Below are positions 53,095 through 62,592 of a DNA stretch of 64,000 bases, one piece after another; position 1 is the stretch's first letter, and the number at the start of each line of letters is the position of its first letter. Under the pieces are notes generated by a model. It worked only from the letters and a program-made list of their open reading frames with translations. It made no database searches and had not been told where the DNA came from. The stretch comes from Symbiodinium kawagutii (Eukaryota > Sar > Dinophyceae > Suessiales > Symbiodiniaceae), in the NCBI GenBank assembly GCA_009767595.1, contig VSDK01015254.1, forward strand, positions 310,379-374,378, in the 5' to 3' direction. A program made the position numbers and the translations under genes.

Positions 53095-53370
53095 TATTGT
53101 CCAGCATCATTAATCATCATTGTAACGTTCTTTGAAGTTCTTGGACCACAAGTGTGCCCGATCTGTTACTAGCCTTTATGCGCCGTCATTTGTTGACCAT
53201 AATTTAGCCACGCAGAATTCATCACTATGACTATTGCTCACAATCTACCAATTATTTATGGATTCCCTAAAAAAGCATGGGATTTTCCATTGCTTTGTTA
53301 GATCAAGTGTAACAAGCGTTTCAGCCTATCAATCCCTATGAGCCACGCAACCGTATCCGCAAGAGCAACG

Positions 53371-53489
53371 TGGCAGGGGGTGAAAACCCCTGGTTCCCCT
53401 ATCAGTAACTATTGTTTTCCCTATGAATTTGTTGGTGAACTTTATCCCCCATGAAATTGGTTGGTTAAGTGCTTGACCCAGCTCGCCAT
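53371..53489 (+). mobile_element. Family C element
   Basis: TGGCAGGGGGTGAAAACCCC at the left and AGTGCTTGACCCAGCTCGCC at the right, interior CAGTAACTATTGTTTTCCC. Confidence 0.65.
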
Positions 53490-53895
53490 GTTTAGATGGT
53501 ATATCCCCTACTATTGTTGGTTAGTGTCCCCTATGATTAACCATTATAACCAGCTATTGTAGTGGTTTTTCCCTATAAAATGGCGGGTTATCCCCTATCA
53601 TTAACCATTGTTTTCCCTATAAAATGGTGGGTTATCCCCAGAAAATTGGTTGATTAACTGCTTGACCCATAACCATATAGTTGGCATATATCCCCTAGCT
53701 AGTTATCATCCCCTAATAATCATTAGCCATTATTAGCCATTAACCAGCTATGACATTGGTTGGCCAAGTTGGCTATATAGGTGGTATATATCATCTAGTA
53801 TTTTTTAGTTATCATCCCCTATTATTAACCATTAACCAGCTATTATCATTAACTTATCCCCCTGAAGTTGGTCAAAACCATGACCCAGCTCGCCA
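53490..53895. mobile_element. Serial right-end units of family C
   Basis: Three further C-type ends follow in series (AACTGCTTGACCCATAACCA near 53660, a weaker one near 53760, and AAACCATGACCCAGCTCGCC at 53875), as at 47734-47975, again stopping at a GC-rich island. Confidence 0.6.
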
Positions 53896-54015
53896 CATCG
53901 ACGTTTTTGCGCCGAGACTCAGTTGAAGTTCCAAAGCTACGGCATCCGCGACGGGTTGTCGAGCTTCAGCCTGGATCGATTGCGACGGTGTGGCTGCTTA
54001 AGCAGCGCTGACCAC
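53896..54015. other. GC-rich exon-like island, strand unresolved
   Basis: Minus frame TPSQSIQAEARQPVADAVAL and ELQLSLGAKTSM, and plus frame DSVEVPKLRHPRRVVELQPG, are both protein-like. CA-rich C-family DNA lies to the left and TG-rich DNA (GGAGGATGTGGGTTTGTG) to the right. Confidence 0.33.
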
Positions 54016-54202
54016 AGCTGCTGCTAATGATATCGAACAACATATGGAGGATGTGGGTTTGTGTATGGATTTCTAGGGGATCATCACCAATAATAGTTGA
54101 TGAATTAAAATCGTTTTGGTCGGATTTTTTGGGTTTTTATATGGATCATACTGGGTCATGATAGGGGATCATCACCAGCAATAATGGTCAAACAACTACT
54201 AT

Positions 54203-54311
54203 ATGGAGGTTTCTTAAAGCAGGGAACCCGCCAAAATAGGCAGTTTATTACTATTAAACATGACTAATCGTGGATTATTTAAGGGTCCCTGTTTTCAGAA
54301 ACACCCAGATG
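54203..54311 (+). mobile_element. Family A element
   Basis: ATGGAGGTTTCTTAAAGCAG at the left and GTCCCTGTTTTCAGAAACAC at the right, interior GGCAGTTTATTACTATTAAA. Confidence 0.72.
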
Positions 54312-54496
54312 AACTTTTAATTAACAAAGCTGATATTAAATAATGACAACTACCATTGTATTGTTTTATATTTATCTAACTTACACATAAAGCTACCATT
54401 CTCCATCACACAACATTACCATTGTTGCTGATATTCCAAAAAAACATTTGCTATGAAACCTGAAATTGAAAAACAATTGCTGCAAAGTGTGACGGT

Positions 54497-54611
54497 TGGT
54501 TGTGGGTCAGTTCACCCTGTACCCCTGCTTCCCCATCATTGACCATTTCTCTGAGTTTGTTGGCTATTATCCCCCACAAAATTGGTTGATTAACTGCTTG
54601 ACCCATAGCCA
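54497..54611 (+). mobile_element. Family C terminal-inverted-repeat element
   Basis: TGGTTGTGGGTCAGTTCACC at the left and ACTGCTTGACCCATAGCCA at the right. It ends about 30 bp before a coding-like stretch. Confidence 0.8.
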
Positions 54612-54639
54612 TCTTCCATGTTCACGTTGTCTTCAGTTC

Positions 54640-55160
54640 TCTCCTTGTGGAAGATCCCGTTCACCGCGCTTCAGGTCCCGGTTTGTTGTCAACAATGCCG
54701 GCTGAGCAAATATCATCGTGCAATGTTGCGAAGTCTTTAGAACTCTTTAGAGATCCAAGTTTGCAGCTTCAAGGTTGCAAGCTTGTTGAACACATCGCGC
54801 CGTTGCATGTCTTTGTCGGCAAGCTCTCTGCAGGGGCCCAGGAACTGGTTGAACGGGATCGTCCACAAAGAGAGAACTGTGAAAATTGCCATCCCCACCA
54901 TGCCGACTTTGTACCTGACTTGATTTCAATTCTCAGTTGGGCACCTTTTCGGACGGATTGCCTGCCCTATTTGGCCTTCCCAGCCAATGCTTATCTGATG
55001 TGTCAGCGCTCAAATCCTGCATCAAACACCCCCAAGTTAACCTATTCAACTTGCCGACATCATCAGCTGGAACACTAAGCGACCGTCACAGAACTTCTAC
55101 CCACTATCATCGCGAATATCTCGAAGATCTTGCGCAGACTATCATTGATAGCGGTTGATA
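54640..55160 (+). pseudogene. Plus-strand coding-like remnant
   Basis: Overlapping plus frames alternate in quality: VCSFKVASLLNTSRRCMSL and GPRNWLNGIVHKERTVKIAI in one; DGLPALFGLPSQCLSDVSAL and STHYHREYLEDLAQTIIDSG in another from 54937. The pattern suggests a coding region with at least one frame break. Family not recognised. Confidence 0.28.
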
Positions 55161-55408
55161 CAAGGTATCATCCCTCTCATTCAAACCAGTCAGCAGAAAT
55201 CAACTCTGGGTTCATCTTTACTTGGATGTGCAGTTGGGGTAATAACTGGGATATAACCATGGAAAATTACCCATATCAGGTAGCGGAACTAACCCCGACC
55301 CAACCCTGGTGTTAGGGACAACGATCAACACGATCGCCAGCGTAGCGAGCCTCAATGTCTATCAAGTCCATGATGTAGTGCTTCCTTGGTAGCTGCAATG
55401 TGAACCGC

Positions 55409-55682
55409 GGGGGCCATGATTCGTGTCCTCTTTGAGGGATTGCTGGCAGGGAAACAAAAGGGAAAACCAAAGGTTTTTGGGAATTTCCTATGGTTAATAA
55501 TGGCTACTGCCCTGCACACTGTTCGAAACCCGCCTTTCCCTTACGCATGTGGGGTTTGGGGTTCGGTGGGGTGGGATGTCAACGGCATACACAGCCACAT
55601 GCTTCCGGCGCCAGCACGGTCTTCCAGTCAATGGAACATTTCTGTGCGCGACAGGAAGGCTTCTCCGCACGGTGATCTGAAT
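55409..55682 (+). other. Open frame, weak coding signal
   Basis: An 89-codon plus frame (RVLFEGLLAGKQKGKPKVFG, later GIHSHMLPAPARSSSQWNIS) with a second overlapping plus frame equally open. It could be a spliced piece; no homology recognised. Confidence 0.2.
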
Positions 55683-55689
55683 TGAAGAT

Positions 55690-56215
55690 CTGAAAAATGA
55701 GTATAGCGGCTAGTAATGGGTAATAATGGTTGATCCTAAAAGAGGGGATACTCAAAAACAGTAATGGTTCAGCAAGTGCTAGTCATAGGAAGGTGCAATG
55801 ACATGGTGGTAGCTGTTATCCATCCAAGTTTTATGACATTATGGAAAAGGAAACTCCATTTCGTAGCGATACTCCACGTATAGACATTCCCATGTTGATG
55901 GTTTCTTCTTTGTTTATTGCGAAATAGTCTTTTTTGGTTTCTTTTATTGTTGCTTATTGTGTTGCTTGCGGTTGTTCTTATCAATCATTCTTGATCGTGA
56001 TGTTGGCTTACAACCAGCCATGGCCAGGAGTAGTATGCGATATTGATGTATCCGATGTCAGGTTAAGTGTGCGGTCAAGCAACAAACCAAAGAATAAAAC
56101 TATGTTAAGGTTCATCATTGACAATCATTGACATAGTGAACCATCTGGAAAATTACCTATTCATTTGTTAAACCAACTATATGATGAAGCAATGATAGAA
56201 CACATGCATTTACAT
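55690..56215. other. AT-rich stretch, no gene seen
   Basis: No element ends, repeats of note or convincing frame. Confidence 0.4.
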
Positions 56216-56290
56216 GGTGGGTTCTCAAAAGAAGGATTGCTGCAAATCATTCATTCTCAATCATTGATATGAACCAACCATTATAGTTGG
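56216..56290 (+). mobile_element. Family A left end, decayed
   Basis: ATGGTGGGTTCTCAAAAGAA followed by AAATCATTCATT and AACCAACCATTATAG; the right TTTTGAGAAACC end is missing. Confidence 0.4.
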
Positions 56291-56480
56291 TATATCCCCT
56301 ATTGTGGCTTATAATCCCCCTATCCTTACCCATTGTTAAACCATTCATTTGTTGGTGTTCCCAATGCTTTCAGCGACCCCCACAAAACGAAACATCAAAG
56401 TCATATGATCCGGTGATCTTTTCTTTTCAAGTTTCCATGGCGGTTTTACATGGTTTTTTATGGGATTACAATGGTTGACA

Positions 56481-56882
56481 CTAGGGTATCATCACGAATG
56501 CAAAATCAATGGTCTCAAGGATCACTGCACCCTTGAAAAAATCAGTGAATGGGAACTGTTTGCTTGTTGATGGAATGACGTGCAGGCCGCCAGGGATAAA
56601 AACATTCATTTTGAGCCATCCATGCTGTTTCAAAGCCTCAGTGTCAAAAACATTACCCGGTTGCTCGAGCCAGTCGACAAAAGCTTGACCTTTCACAGGA
56701 CACCTCCGCAAATAATTCCTGGTCGGCAAAGAATTGACTTGGCTGCTGCGAGAGTATGCATTCACCCATTGACTTTCGTGCAGAAACTGATCAAGCAAAG
56801 TCTGTTGTGTCAACACAGACAGTTGTGAATCGACAATAGTTTTGCGTTTGTTCAAAGATGTCAGCGATTTGTCAGAAAGCAT
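56481..56882 (-). CDS. Hypothetical protein or exon, unknown
   Basis: A 133-codon minus frame closed by TAG at 56481. It reads VDSQLSVLTQQTLLDQFLHE, QAFVDWLEQPGNVFDTEALK, QHGWLKMNVFIPGGLHVIPS and FPFTDFFKGAVILETIDFAF. Composition and hydrophobic periodicity are protein-like throughout, supporting a real exon or recent pseudogene. Its left boundary may be a splice site rather than the stop. No family recognised. A short plus-strand frame with a signal-peptide-like start overlaps its right end. Confidence 0.42.
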   Translation of the reverse strand: MLSDKSLTSLNKRKTIVDSQLSVLTQQTLLDQFLHESQWVNAYSRSSQVNSLPTRNYLRRCPVKGQAFVDWLEQPGNVFDTEALKQHGWLKMNVFIPGGLHVIPSTSKQFPFTDFFKGAVILETIDFAFVMIP

Positions 56883-57031
56883 CTAGGTTGGATCTGCTGC
56901 TGGTGCTCCTGGTTGCAATTAGCTGCCTCCCAATTACTGCGCGTACCCTGCGCCACGGTCAAGGGGCCAATCGCCAACCGGCCTTCCATGGTTTTGATTG
57001 GCGACTCCGTAATTGGAGTCTGTCTCTTTAG
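56858..57031 (+). CDS. Small putative secreted peptide, 57 aa
   Basis: ATG at 56858-56860, stop TAG at 57029-57031. The N-terminus has the build of a signal peptide: MSAICQKASRLD, then a hydrophobic core LLLVLLVAISCLP, then ITARTLRHG as a plausible cleavage region. The rest is short, basic and aromatic (QPAFHGFDWRLRNWSLSL). It could equally be a first exon or chance. It overlaps the start of the minus frame at 56481-56882 by 25 bp. Confidence 0.35.
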   Translation: MSAICQKASRLDLLLVLLVAISCLPITARTLRHGQGANRQPAFHGFDWRLRNWSLSL

Positions 57032-57101
57032 GTCCCATGTGTGCGGCCCTTCTCAGTACCCGATAACGGTGTCAGCAAATTGATGATTAAACAACTACTA
57101 T

Positions 57102-57206
57102 ATGGTGGTTTCTCAAGTCATAGGGGTCCCCCAAATCATCCACTATTCTTCATGTTTGAAAAAAAACAATCCATTTTTAGGGGTCCCCGGTTTTGAGAAA
57201 CCAGGA
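57102..57206 (-). mobile_element. Family A element, inverted orientation
   Basis: ATGGTGGTTTCTCAAGTCAT at the left and CCCCGGTTTTGAGAAACCAG at the right; interior AAATCATCCACTATTCTTC and CAATCCATTTTTAGGGG. Confidence 0.78.
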
Positions 57207-57372
57207 GGACATGTCGTTTGCTACTGCAACTTCCAACTGGTGCGGGTTTACACCAACCTGGGGTCAACACCCCCACGATATGGTGAACAAACAGCCACCA
57301 TTCACACTCGGGCAACCACTATGCAAAGGGTGAAGCCGTAATCCATCATATCATGCTCTATACTCATGACGC

Positions 57373-58031
57373 TTAGTGAGTCATGGCACATACGTCCAGA
57401 GGACCCAACCGCATTTCCATGATGTCCCCGCACTTCTCTGCTGATGCCTTTGACCACTCAAAGATTCGATTCAGCATTTGGTCCTGCTGACCTTGAGTAG
57501 TCAACAATGCCTTGACGTAGTCTGCGTAAGCTACGTTCCCGAAGTCAACTCCGATTCTGAAGTACTCTTCCACCTGATCTGTCTGATCGTTGTAGCACTT
57601 CTCGAAGATGACGTGCATTGTCGCATCTTTCCTCCTTCACAAAGATCCTCGGCCATATCTGGCGGAATGCGGGCTTCTCCCAGATGGGAGATGGCTTTCA
57701 TCACTTTCTCGCCATGGTCATATCCTTTGTTGCCAATCATGCAGTCGGCCAACGTCACAAGCCACTTTGTGATGTCATTCCTGATGTTGATCTGATCCAT
57801 TCCGGTTTCCTTCAGAGCAACCTTAATACGAGCACTCATCTGCAAGTTCGTCTCTCTACTGTTCTCCACACTGAATCGGTAGGAGGTTGCAGTTGCATAC
57901 GAGTTGGCACTGCATTGGACACATGTCCATTGGTTCTCAGTGTTTGTGACTCTGGCAGTGGGATTCGTTCTGCATGTTCTTGGTGTTGTTGTAATGCACC
58001 AACAAATGATTAATTCAGAGGAGCGAACCAT
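57373..58031 (-). pseudogene. Frameshifted gene, unknown conserved-looking protein
   Basis: The minus frame from about 58000 reads TENQWTCVQCSANSYATATS, SARIKVALKETGMDQINIRN, DITKWLVTLADCMIGNKGYD and HLGEARIPPDMAEDLCEGG. At about 57630, in the purine run GGAGGAAAGATG, the signal moves by one base to ATMHVIFEKCYNDQTDQVEE, YFRIGVDFGNVAYADYVKAL and EWSKASAEKCGDIMEMRLGP, ending TGA at 57373-57375. Both halves are clearly coding, so this is a single gene with a one-base lesion (or an assembly indel). A CxxC pair (WTCVQC) lies near the start. Family not recognised. Confidence 0.58.
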
Positions 58032-58235
58032 TCATCAATCATTAGTTAACTACAAATCACACATGAACCATCAACTAACCATGAATAAATCACGAATCAA
58101 CCACTAACCAACCATTCATCAACCATTAACCAGCCACTAATCATCATTAATCAGCCACTAATCATCAATAATCAGCCACGAACCAACCACTAACCAACCA
58201 TTCATCAACCATTCCTTAACCATCATTGCACATCG
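58020..58235. repeat. CA-rich repeat, AACCATCAACCACTAA units
   Basis: CAACCATTCATCAACCATTA, CAGCCACTAATCATCA units directly left of a GC-rich island. Confidence 0.65.
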
Positions 58236-58237
58236 CG

Positions 58238-58345
58238 TAACGCACACTTGCCCGGCTTGCCCGTCACATCCGTCGTCACATCCAAGGCACTCGAACTCCA
58301 TCCAGGCCTGGCAGCGATGCGCCGCGCTGTGTTACAACAAGCCTC
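58238..58345 (+). other. GC-rich exon-like island
   Basis: The plus frame reads PVTSVVTSKALELHPGLAAM and RRAVLQQA. CA-rich DNA lies left and AT/TG-rich DNA right. Boundaries unclear; unknown product. Confidence 0.25.
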
Positions 58346-58397
58346 TTGGGATATCTATATTGCACGTGTAAAGTTCATTAATGTATATGGTTAATAA

Positions 58398-58427
58398 ACA
58401 TGGTTGATATATAAATAAAAATAAATA

Positions 58428-58480
<53 letters not shown>

Positions 58481-58527
58481 ATATAAATATAAATATAAAT
58501 ACAAATATAAATATAAATATAAATATA
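58398..58527. repeat. (AAAT)n and (AAATAT)n microsatellite
   Basis: About twelve perfect AAAT units preceded and followed by AAATAT hexamers. Open frames here (Ile/Tyr/Phe/Leu-rich) are translation artefacts. Confidence 0.95.
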
Positions 58528-58619
58528 TGCTAGGCCCCCCCCAAAAACCCACCTTTGTGCAGACATAGCAGATGCAGCAAATGAATTTGTCAAACATACG
58601 TGTATGTGTGTGTGCAGAC

Positions 58620-60135
58620 AAGAGAATAGGGAGAGACTAAGGCAAAAATATGGAGAACACAAGGAGAGAATAAGAGAATAATAGAAAGAGCAAATGGGGA
58701 GAATAAGGACTCCTTAATATTCCCTGATTATCTCCTTATTCTCTCCTTACTATCTTCTTATTTGTTCTTTATTAAGGAGAACATAGGGAGAACACAAGGA
58801 GAGACTAAAGGAATAATGAACAGAGCAAATAGGGAGAGAATGTGGTCTCCTTAATTCTCTCCTTATTCTCTCCTTACTATTTTCTTATATCTTCTTTACT
58901 AAGGAGAAAATATGGAGAACACAAGGAGAGAATAAGAGAATAGTAAAAAGAGCAAATGGGGAGAATGAGGTCTCCTTAATTCTCTCCTTACTATCTTCTT
59001 AGTTGTTCTTTATTAAGGAGAACATAGGGAGAACACAAGGAGAGACTAAAGGAATAATAAACAGAGCAAATAGGGAGAGAATGTGGTCTCCTTAATTCTC
59101 TCCTTATTCTCTCCTTACTATTTTCTTATATCTTCTTTATTAAGGAGAAAATATGGAGAACACAAGGAGAGAATAAGAGAATAATAAAAAGAGCAAATGG
59201 GGAGAATGAGGTCTCCTTAATTCTCTCCTTATTCTCTCCTATTCTTTCCTTACTATCTTCTTATTTTTTCTCATTGAGGAGAACATAGGGAGAACACAAG
59301 GAGAGACTAAAGGAATAATAAAAAGAGCAAATAGGGAGAGAATGAGGTCTCCCTAATTCTCTCCTTATTCTCTTCTTACTATTTTCTTATATCTTCTTTA
59401 TTAAGGAGAAAATATGGAGAACACAAGGGGATAATAAGAAAATAATAAAAAGAGCAAATGGGGAGAGAATGAGGTCTCTTCAATAATCCCCTTTGTTGTT
59501 TGTGAGTTCCTTCTTATCTCTTTAGAGGAACGAGGGAACAAGGGGGGAATATGGGAAGAATAAAAGATAGGGATACCATAAGGATAGAAAAAGGGAACAA
59601 TAATAAGAAGACAGTGGGGAGAGAATAAGGTCTCCTAAATATAGAGAATAAGGAGAGAATGAGGGAAAAGTAGGGAGAACAAAAGGAGAAAATAAGAGAA
59701 AAATAATAAGAGAAAATGGAGAGAATGAGGTCTCCTTAATATTCCCTTATTATCTCCTCATTCTCTCCTTACTATCTTTTTATATATTTTCTAATTGTCT
59801 CCTTGATCTTCTCCTATGCTCCCCCTATTCTCTTTCTCTTTTTCCTCTCTTAAATATTCCTTGATTCTATCCTTATTCCCTCCTTGTTCTCTCTTTAACA
59901 TTAAGGAGGGAATCTCCTTACTCTTTTTCTATGCTCCCTCTATTCTTTCTCTCTCTCTCTCTCTCTCTCCTTCTCTCTCAAATATGCCCTATTCTATCCT
60001 TATTCCCTCCTTATTCACTCCTTATTCTCTCCTTATTCTCTCTTTAGCATTAAGCAGGGAATAACGGGAAGATATGGGAGAATAAGGGGAATATAAGGAG
60101 AGAATAAGGAGAGACTGAAGAAAAAATAGGGAAAC
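58620..60135. repeat. Tandem array of self-complementary units, about 127-135 bp
   Basis: The anchor GGAGAACACAAGG recurs at 58652, 58787, 58914, 59028, 59155, 59289 and 59416 (spacings 135, 127, 114, 127, 134, 127). Two unit types alternate: TATGGAGAACAC...AGAATAAGAG and ATAGGGAGAACAC...AGACTAAAGG. Each unit holds both GGAGAGAATAAGGAG-like and CTCCTTATTCTCTCC-like words, so it can form hairpins. Units degrade after 59450, with related words to about 60135. No gene. Confidence 0.92.
59947..59969. repeat. (CT)n microsatellite
   Basis: Perfect CT run inside the decaying array. Confidence 0.9.
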
Positions 60136-60224
60136 AGAATTTGAGCAACATGTCTTGCATTTGTCTTTTTAATATGAGGGCCATAATATATTGGAAGAAT
60201 TATATATTGGAAGACTCATGACGA

Positions 60225-60665
60225 GGGGGGAAAAAAGAGCTTTGGGAAACATCCCAAAAACCCAGAAAAGGACAAAAAACTAGAGCTCTGGCAACCATCG
60301 GCCCCCCCAAAAAAAACACACAGAAAAACCAAAAAAAACAAAAAAACCAAAAAAAACAAAACCAAAAAAGAAATCCAGACCCATCAGGGAGGCCAGATGG
60401 CAACCAGTTAGGCACCATAGTTTTGTTTTTGTTTTGTTTTTTTTGGGTTTTTTGGGTTTTTTGTCTTTTTTGGCTTTTGTGTTTTTTTTTGTTTTTTTTT
60501 TGTTTTTGGCTTCTGGAGGTGGACAAACCCTCGAAAAAACAAAAAAACTCAAAAAAACCAAACAAAACAAAATTCCCAGACCCATCAGGGAGGTCAGATG
60601 GCAAACAGTTGGGCACTATAGTTTTGTTTTTTTTTGTTTTTTTTTGTTTTCTAGTCTTCAACAGT
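60225..60665. repeat. A-run/T-run block with 201-bp-spaced direct repeat
   Basis: A 50-bp word (CCAGACCCATCAGGGAGG(C/T)C ... CATAGTTTTG) occurs at 60375 and 60576. A-rich AAAACCAAAAAA DNA lies to its left and T-rich DNA to its right each time. Each copy could thus fold into an A/T stem around the GC-richer core. Open frames are Lys/Phe homopolymer artefacts. Confidence 0.85.
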
Positions 60666-60795
60666 CATGATAGAGGGATCTCCTATGAGGTCAATTTTTT
60701 TTAATTGCTTGGTCTTTTTTTAAAAGCAAAAATATGCATAAAACGCTGTAAATACCAGTATGTTTGATAAAAGGGTGGGTTTTTTGGGGGGCTAG

Positions 60796-60816
60796 CATAT
60801 ATATATATATATATAT
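60796..60816. repeat. (AT)n microsatellite
   Basis: Perfect AT dinucleotide run. Confidence 0.95.
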
Positions 60817-60829
60817 GTACAAATATATT

Positions 60830-61200
60830 TATACACAAACAAATAGATGAATAAATACATTAATAAATCAATGAATACATAGTTAAATACATAAAAAAAT
60901 CAATGAATACAAAGATGAATAAATATAGTTGTTATGAAAATAAATAAATACATGAATAAACAAATAAGTAAATGAATACATGCATGAATAAACACATATA
61001 TAAATGAATGAATGAATTAAAAAAATAAATGACTGAATGAATGAATGAACGAATCAATATATGGTGGATAAATGTAAATGGTTGGTACATATAAGTTGGA
61101 AAATAGAAAATATATAAATATGGTTGATAAAAACATATAGTTGATTTATGTAAATATAAATGGTTGAAAAACAAAAACATATACATATACGAATGATTGA
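60830..61200. repeat. ATGAATAAATACA-type repeat block
   Basis: AATGAATA, AATAAATACATGAATAAAC and TGAATGAATGAATG words; AT-rich, no gene. Confidence 0.75.
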
Positions 61201-61269
61201 TATAAATGTATTATCATATATGCCATAATATGAATCATGATAGATCTACATGGTATATCATATCAACCA

Positions 61270-61890
61270 TTAAATCATATCTAACCATTTGAAGGCGATT
61301 ACCCACCATTGTCATTTGCCGCGGTTGGCACTATGATCACTGCAGCGCAACCTTCACTCATCATTGACCCATCATTAACCGCCACCAACGATCCATCTGT
61401 CACCACCATCATCTACCACCACTTGGATGTGCCATGTCCACTTAGTAGCTGGTTATATACCATGGTTAGTTTGGGGATATCAGCTACCTTATGACGAGCT
61501 TACTTCTATTCCACTGAACTAACCCCAGCTCATCAGCATCACTTCAGCCATTGAAACTCACCAGCTAGGCAATTGATCCATCACTTCAGCATCATCAAAT
61601 CACCAACCAGCACGAATCCCAGCTATGACCATCATTCACCGCCACCAGCGATCCATGGCTTCCACCATCACTTCGCCACCCTTCAAACTTGGATGTGCAC
61701 ACCCACTTAGTAAGCGGTCCCTAACCATGGTTTCTAGGGGTTATAAGCCCATCTATAGTTTTATAACCTCAGCCTAAACTATAGGCTTATAACTATGCTT
61801 ACCCGAAATCATCACCACCTTCAAAACCTTAGTGGTCACAATTCCCATGGTTTCGTAACGGGGGTTAATGAACCGCTACCGTAAGTAGGG
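61270..61890. repeat. CA-rich repeat with duplicated unit
   Basis: CACCATCATCTACCACC words. A segment reading CCGCCACCA(A/G)CGATCCAT ... CTTGGATGTGC(C/A)(A/C)... CCACTTAGTA occurs at 61379 and again at 61638, indicating a duplication of about 260 bp. No gene seen. Confidence 0.55.
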
Positions 61891-61895
61891 CTTAG

Positions 61896-61987
61896 TTGGC
61901 TGTGGGTCAAAACCCCGTACCCCTGGTTCCCCTATCATCAACCATTGTTTCCACCATAATTGGTTGGTTAATATTGACCCATAGCCA
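61896..61987 (+). mobile_element. Family C element, short form
   Basis: TGGCTGTGGGTCAAAACCCC at the left and ATATTGACCCATAGCCA at the right with a shortened interior. It ends about 40 bp before the island at 62026. Confidence 0.82.
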
Positions 61988-62025
61988 GTTCTAACCATGG
62001 CTTCACTAACCCCAGCTGCACATCC

Positions 62026-62160
62026 AGCCGTGGCGCCTCCCACCGCGCCTCATCCAACTGCTTCAGCGTCTGCCGCAACGCGTCCGGGACGCCGGGCTTC
62101 GCGCACCGGCCTTCCTTGCGATGCATCGGGCCACAGCGGGCGCCGGGGAAAGCCGTGGTG
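62026..62160 (-). other. Candidate exon, unknown
   Basis: The minus frame reads ARCGPMHRKEGRCAKPGVPD and ALRQTLKQLDEARWEAPRLD, then VQLG, with strong third-position GC; the best of the six frames. Right flank is GTGGTGGAAATGATGG-type DNA, left flank a C element. A possible donor follows CAGCTGGG (GTTAGTG). Confidence 0.42.
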
Positions 62161-62545
62161 AAGGGCCATGGCAAGTGGTGGAAATGATGGCTGAGACTAG
62201 TGGATGATGGTGGATTATCATGGATGATAGTGGATAATGGATATAGTGGATGATAGTGATGATGGATTATAGTGGATAGAGAATGGCTGGTAATTGTTCC
62301 ATGATGGCTGTTTATAGTGGACAATAGCTATGGTTATTATAGTGATTTTTGTGGATTATAGTAGATAATGGTTGGTCATGCTCCAATGATGGCTGTTACT
62401 AGTGGATAATGGCTGTTAATTGTTTCATGGTGGCTGTTCATTTGTGGTTTTTCATGATGGCGAAACAATAAATGGCTGCAAACATGATAAGTCAATGGTT
62501 TAGTTGTGGTTGATACTCGCTTGTGAGAAATCAGTGATAGTGAAT
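62160..62545. repeat. TG-rich degenerate repeat block
   Basis: GTGGATGATGGTGGATTATC and AATGGCTGTTAATTG words; no gene. Confidence 0.65.
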
Positions 62546-62592
62546 GGTTGATCATTGTGGTGTCTGCCTCGCTTGCAGCTGCTTTCTTAGTC

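Noticed and set aside
58378-58662. Ile/Tyr/Leu/Phe-rich frames resembling membrane proteins
   Set aside because: Direct translation of the AAAT/AAATAT microsatellite.
60200-60704. Lys- and Phe-rich frames
   Set aside because: Translation of A and T homopolymer runs.
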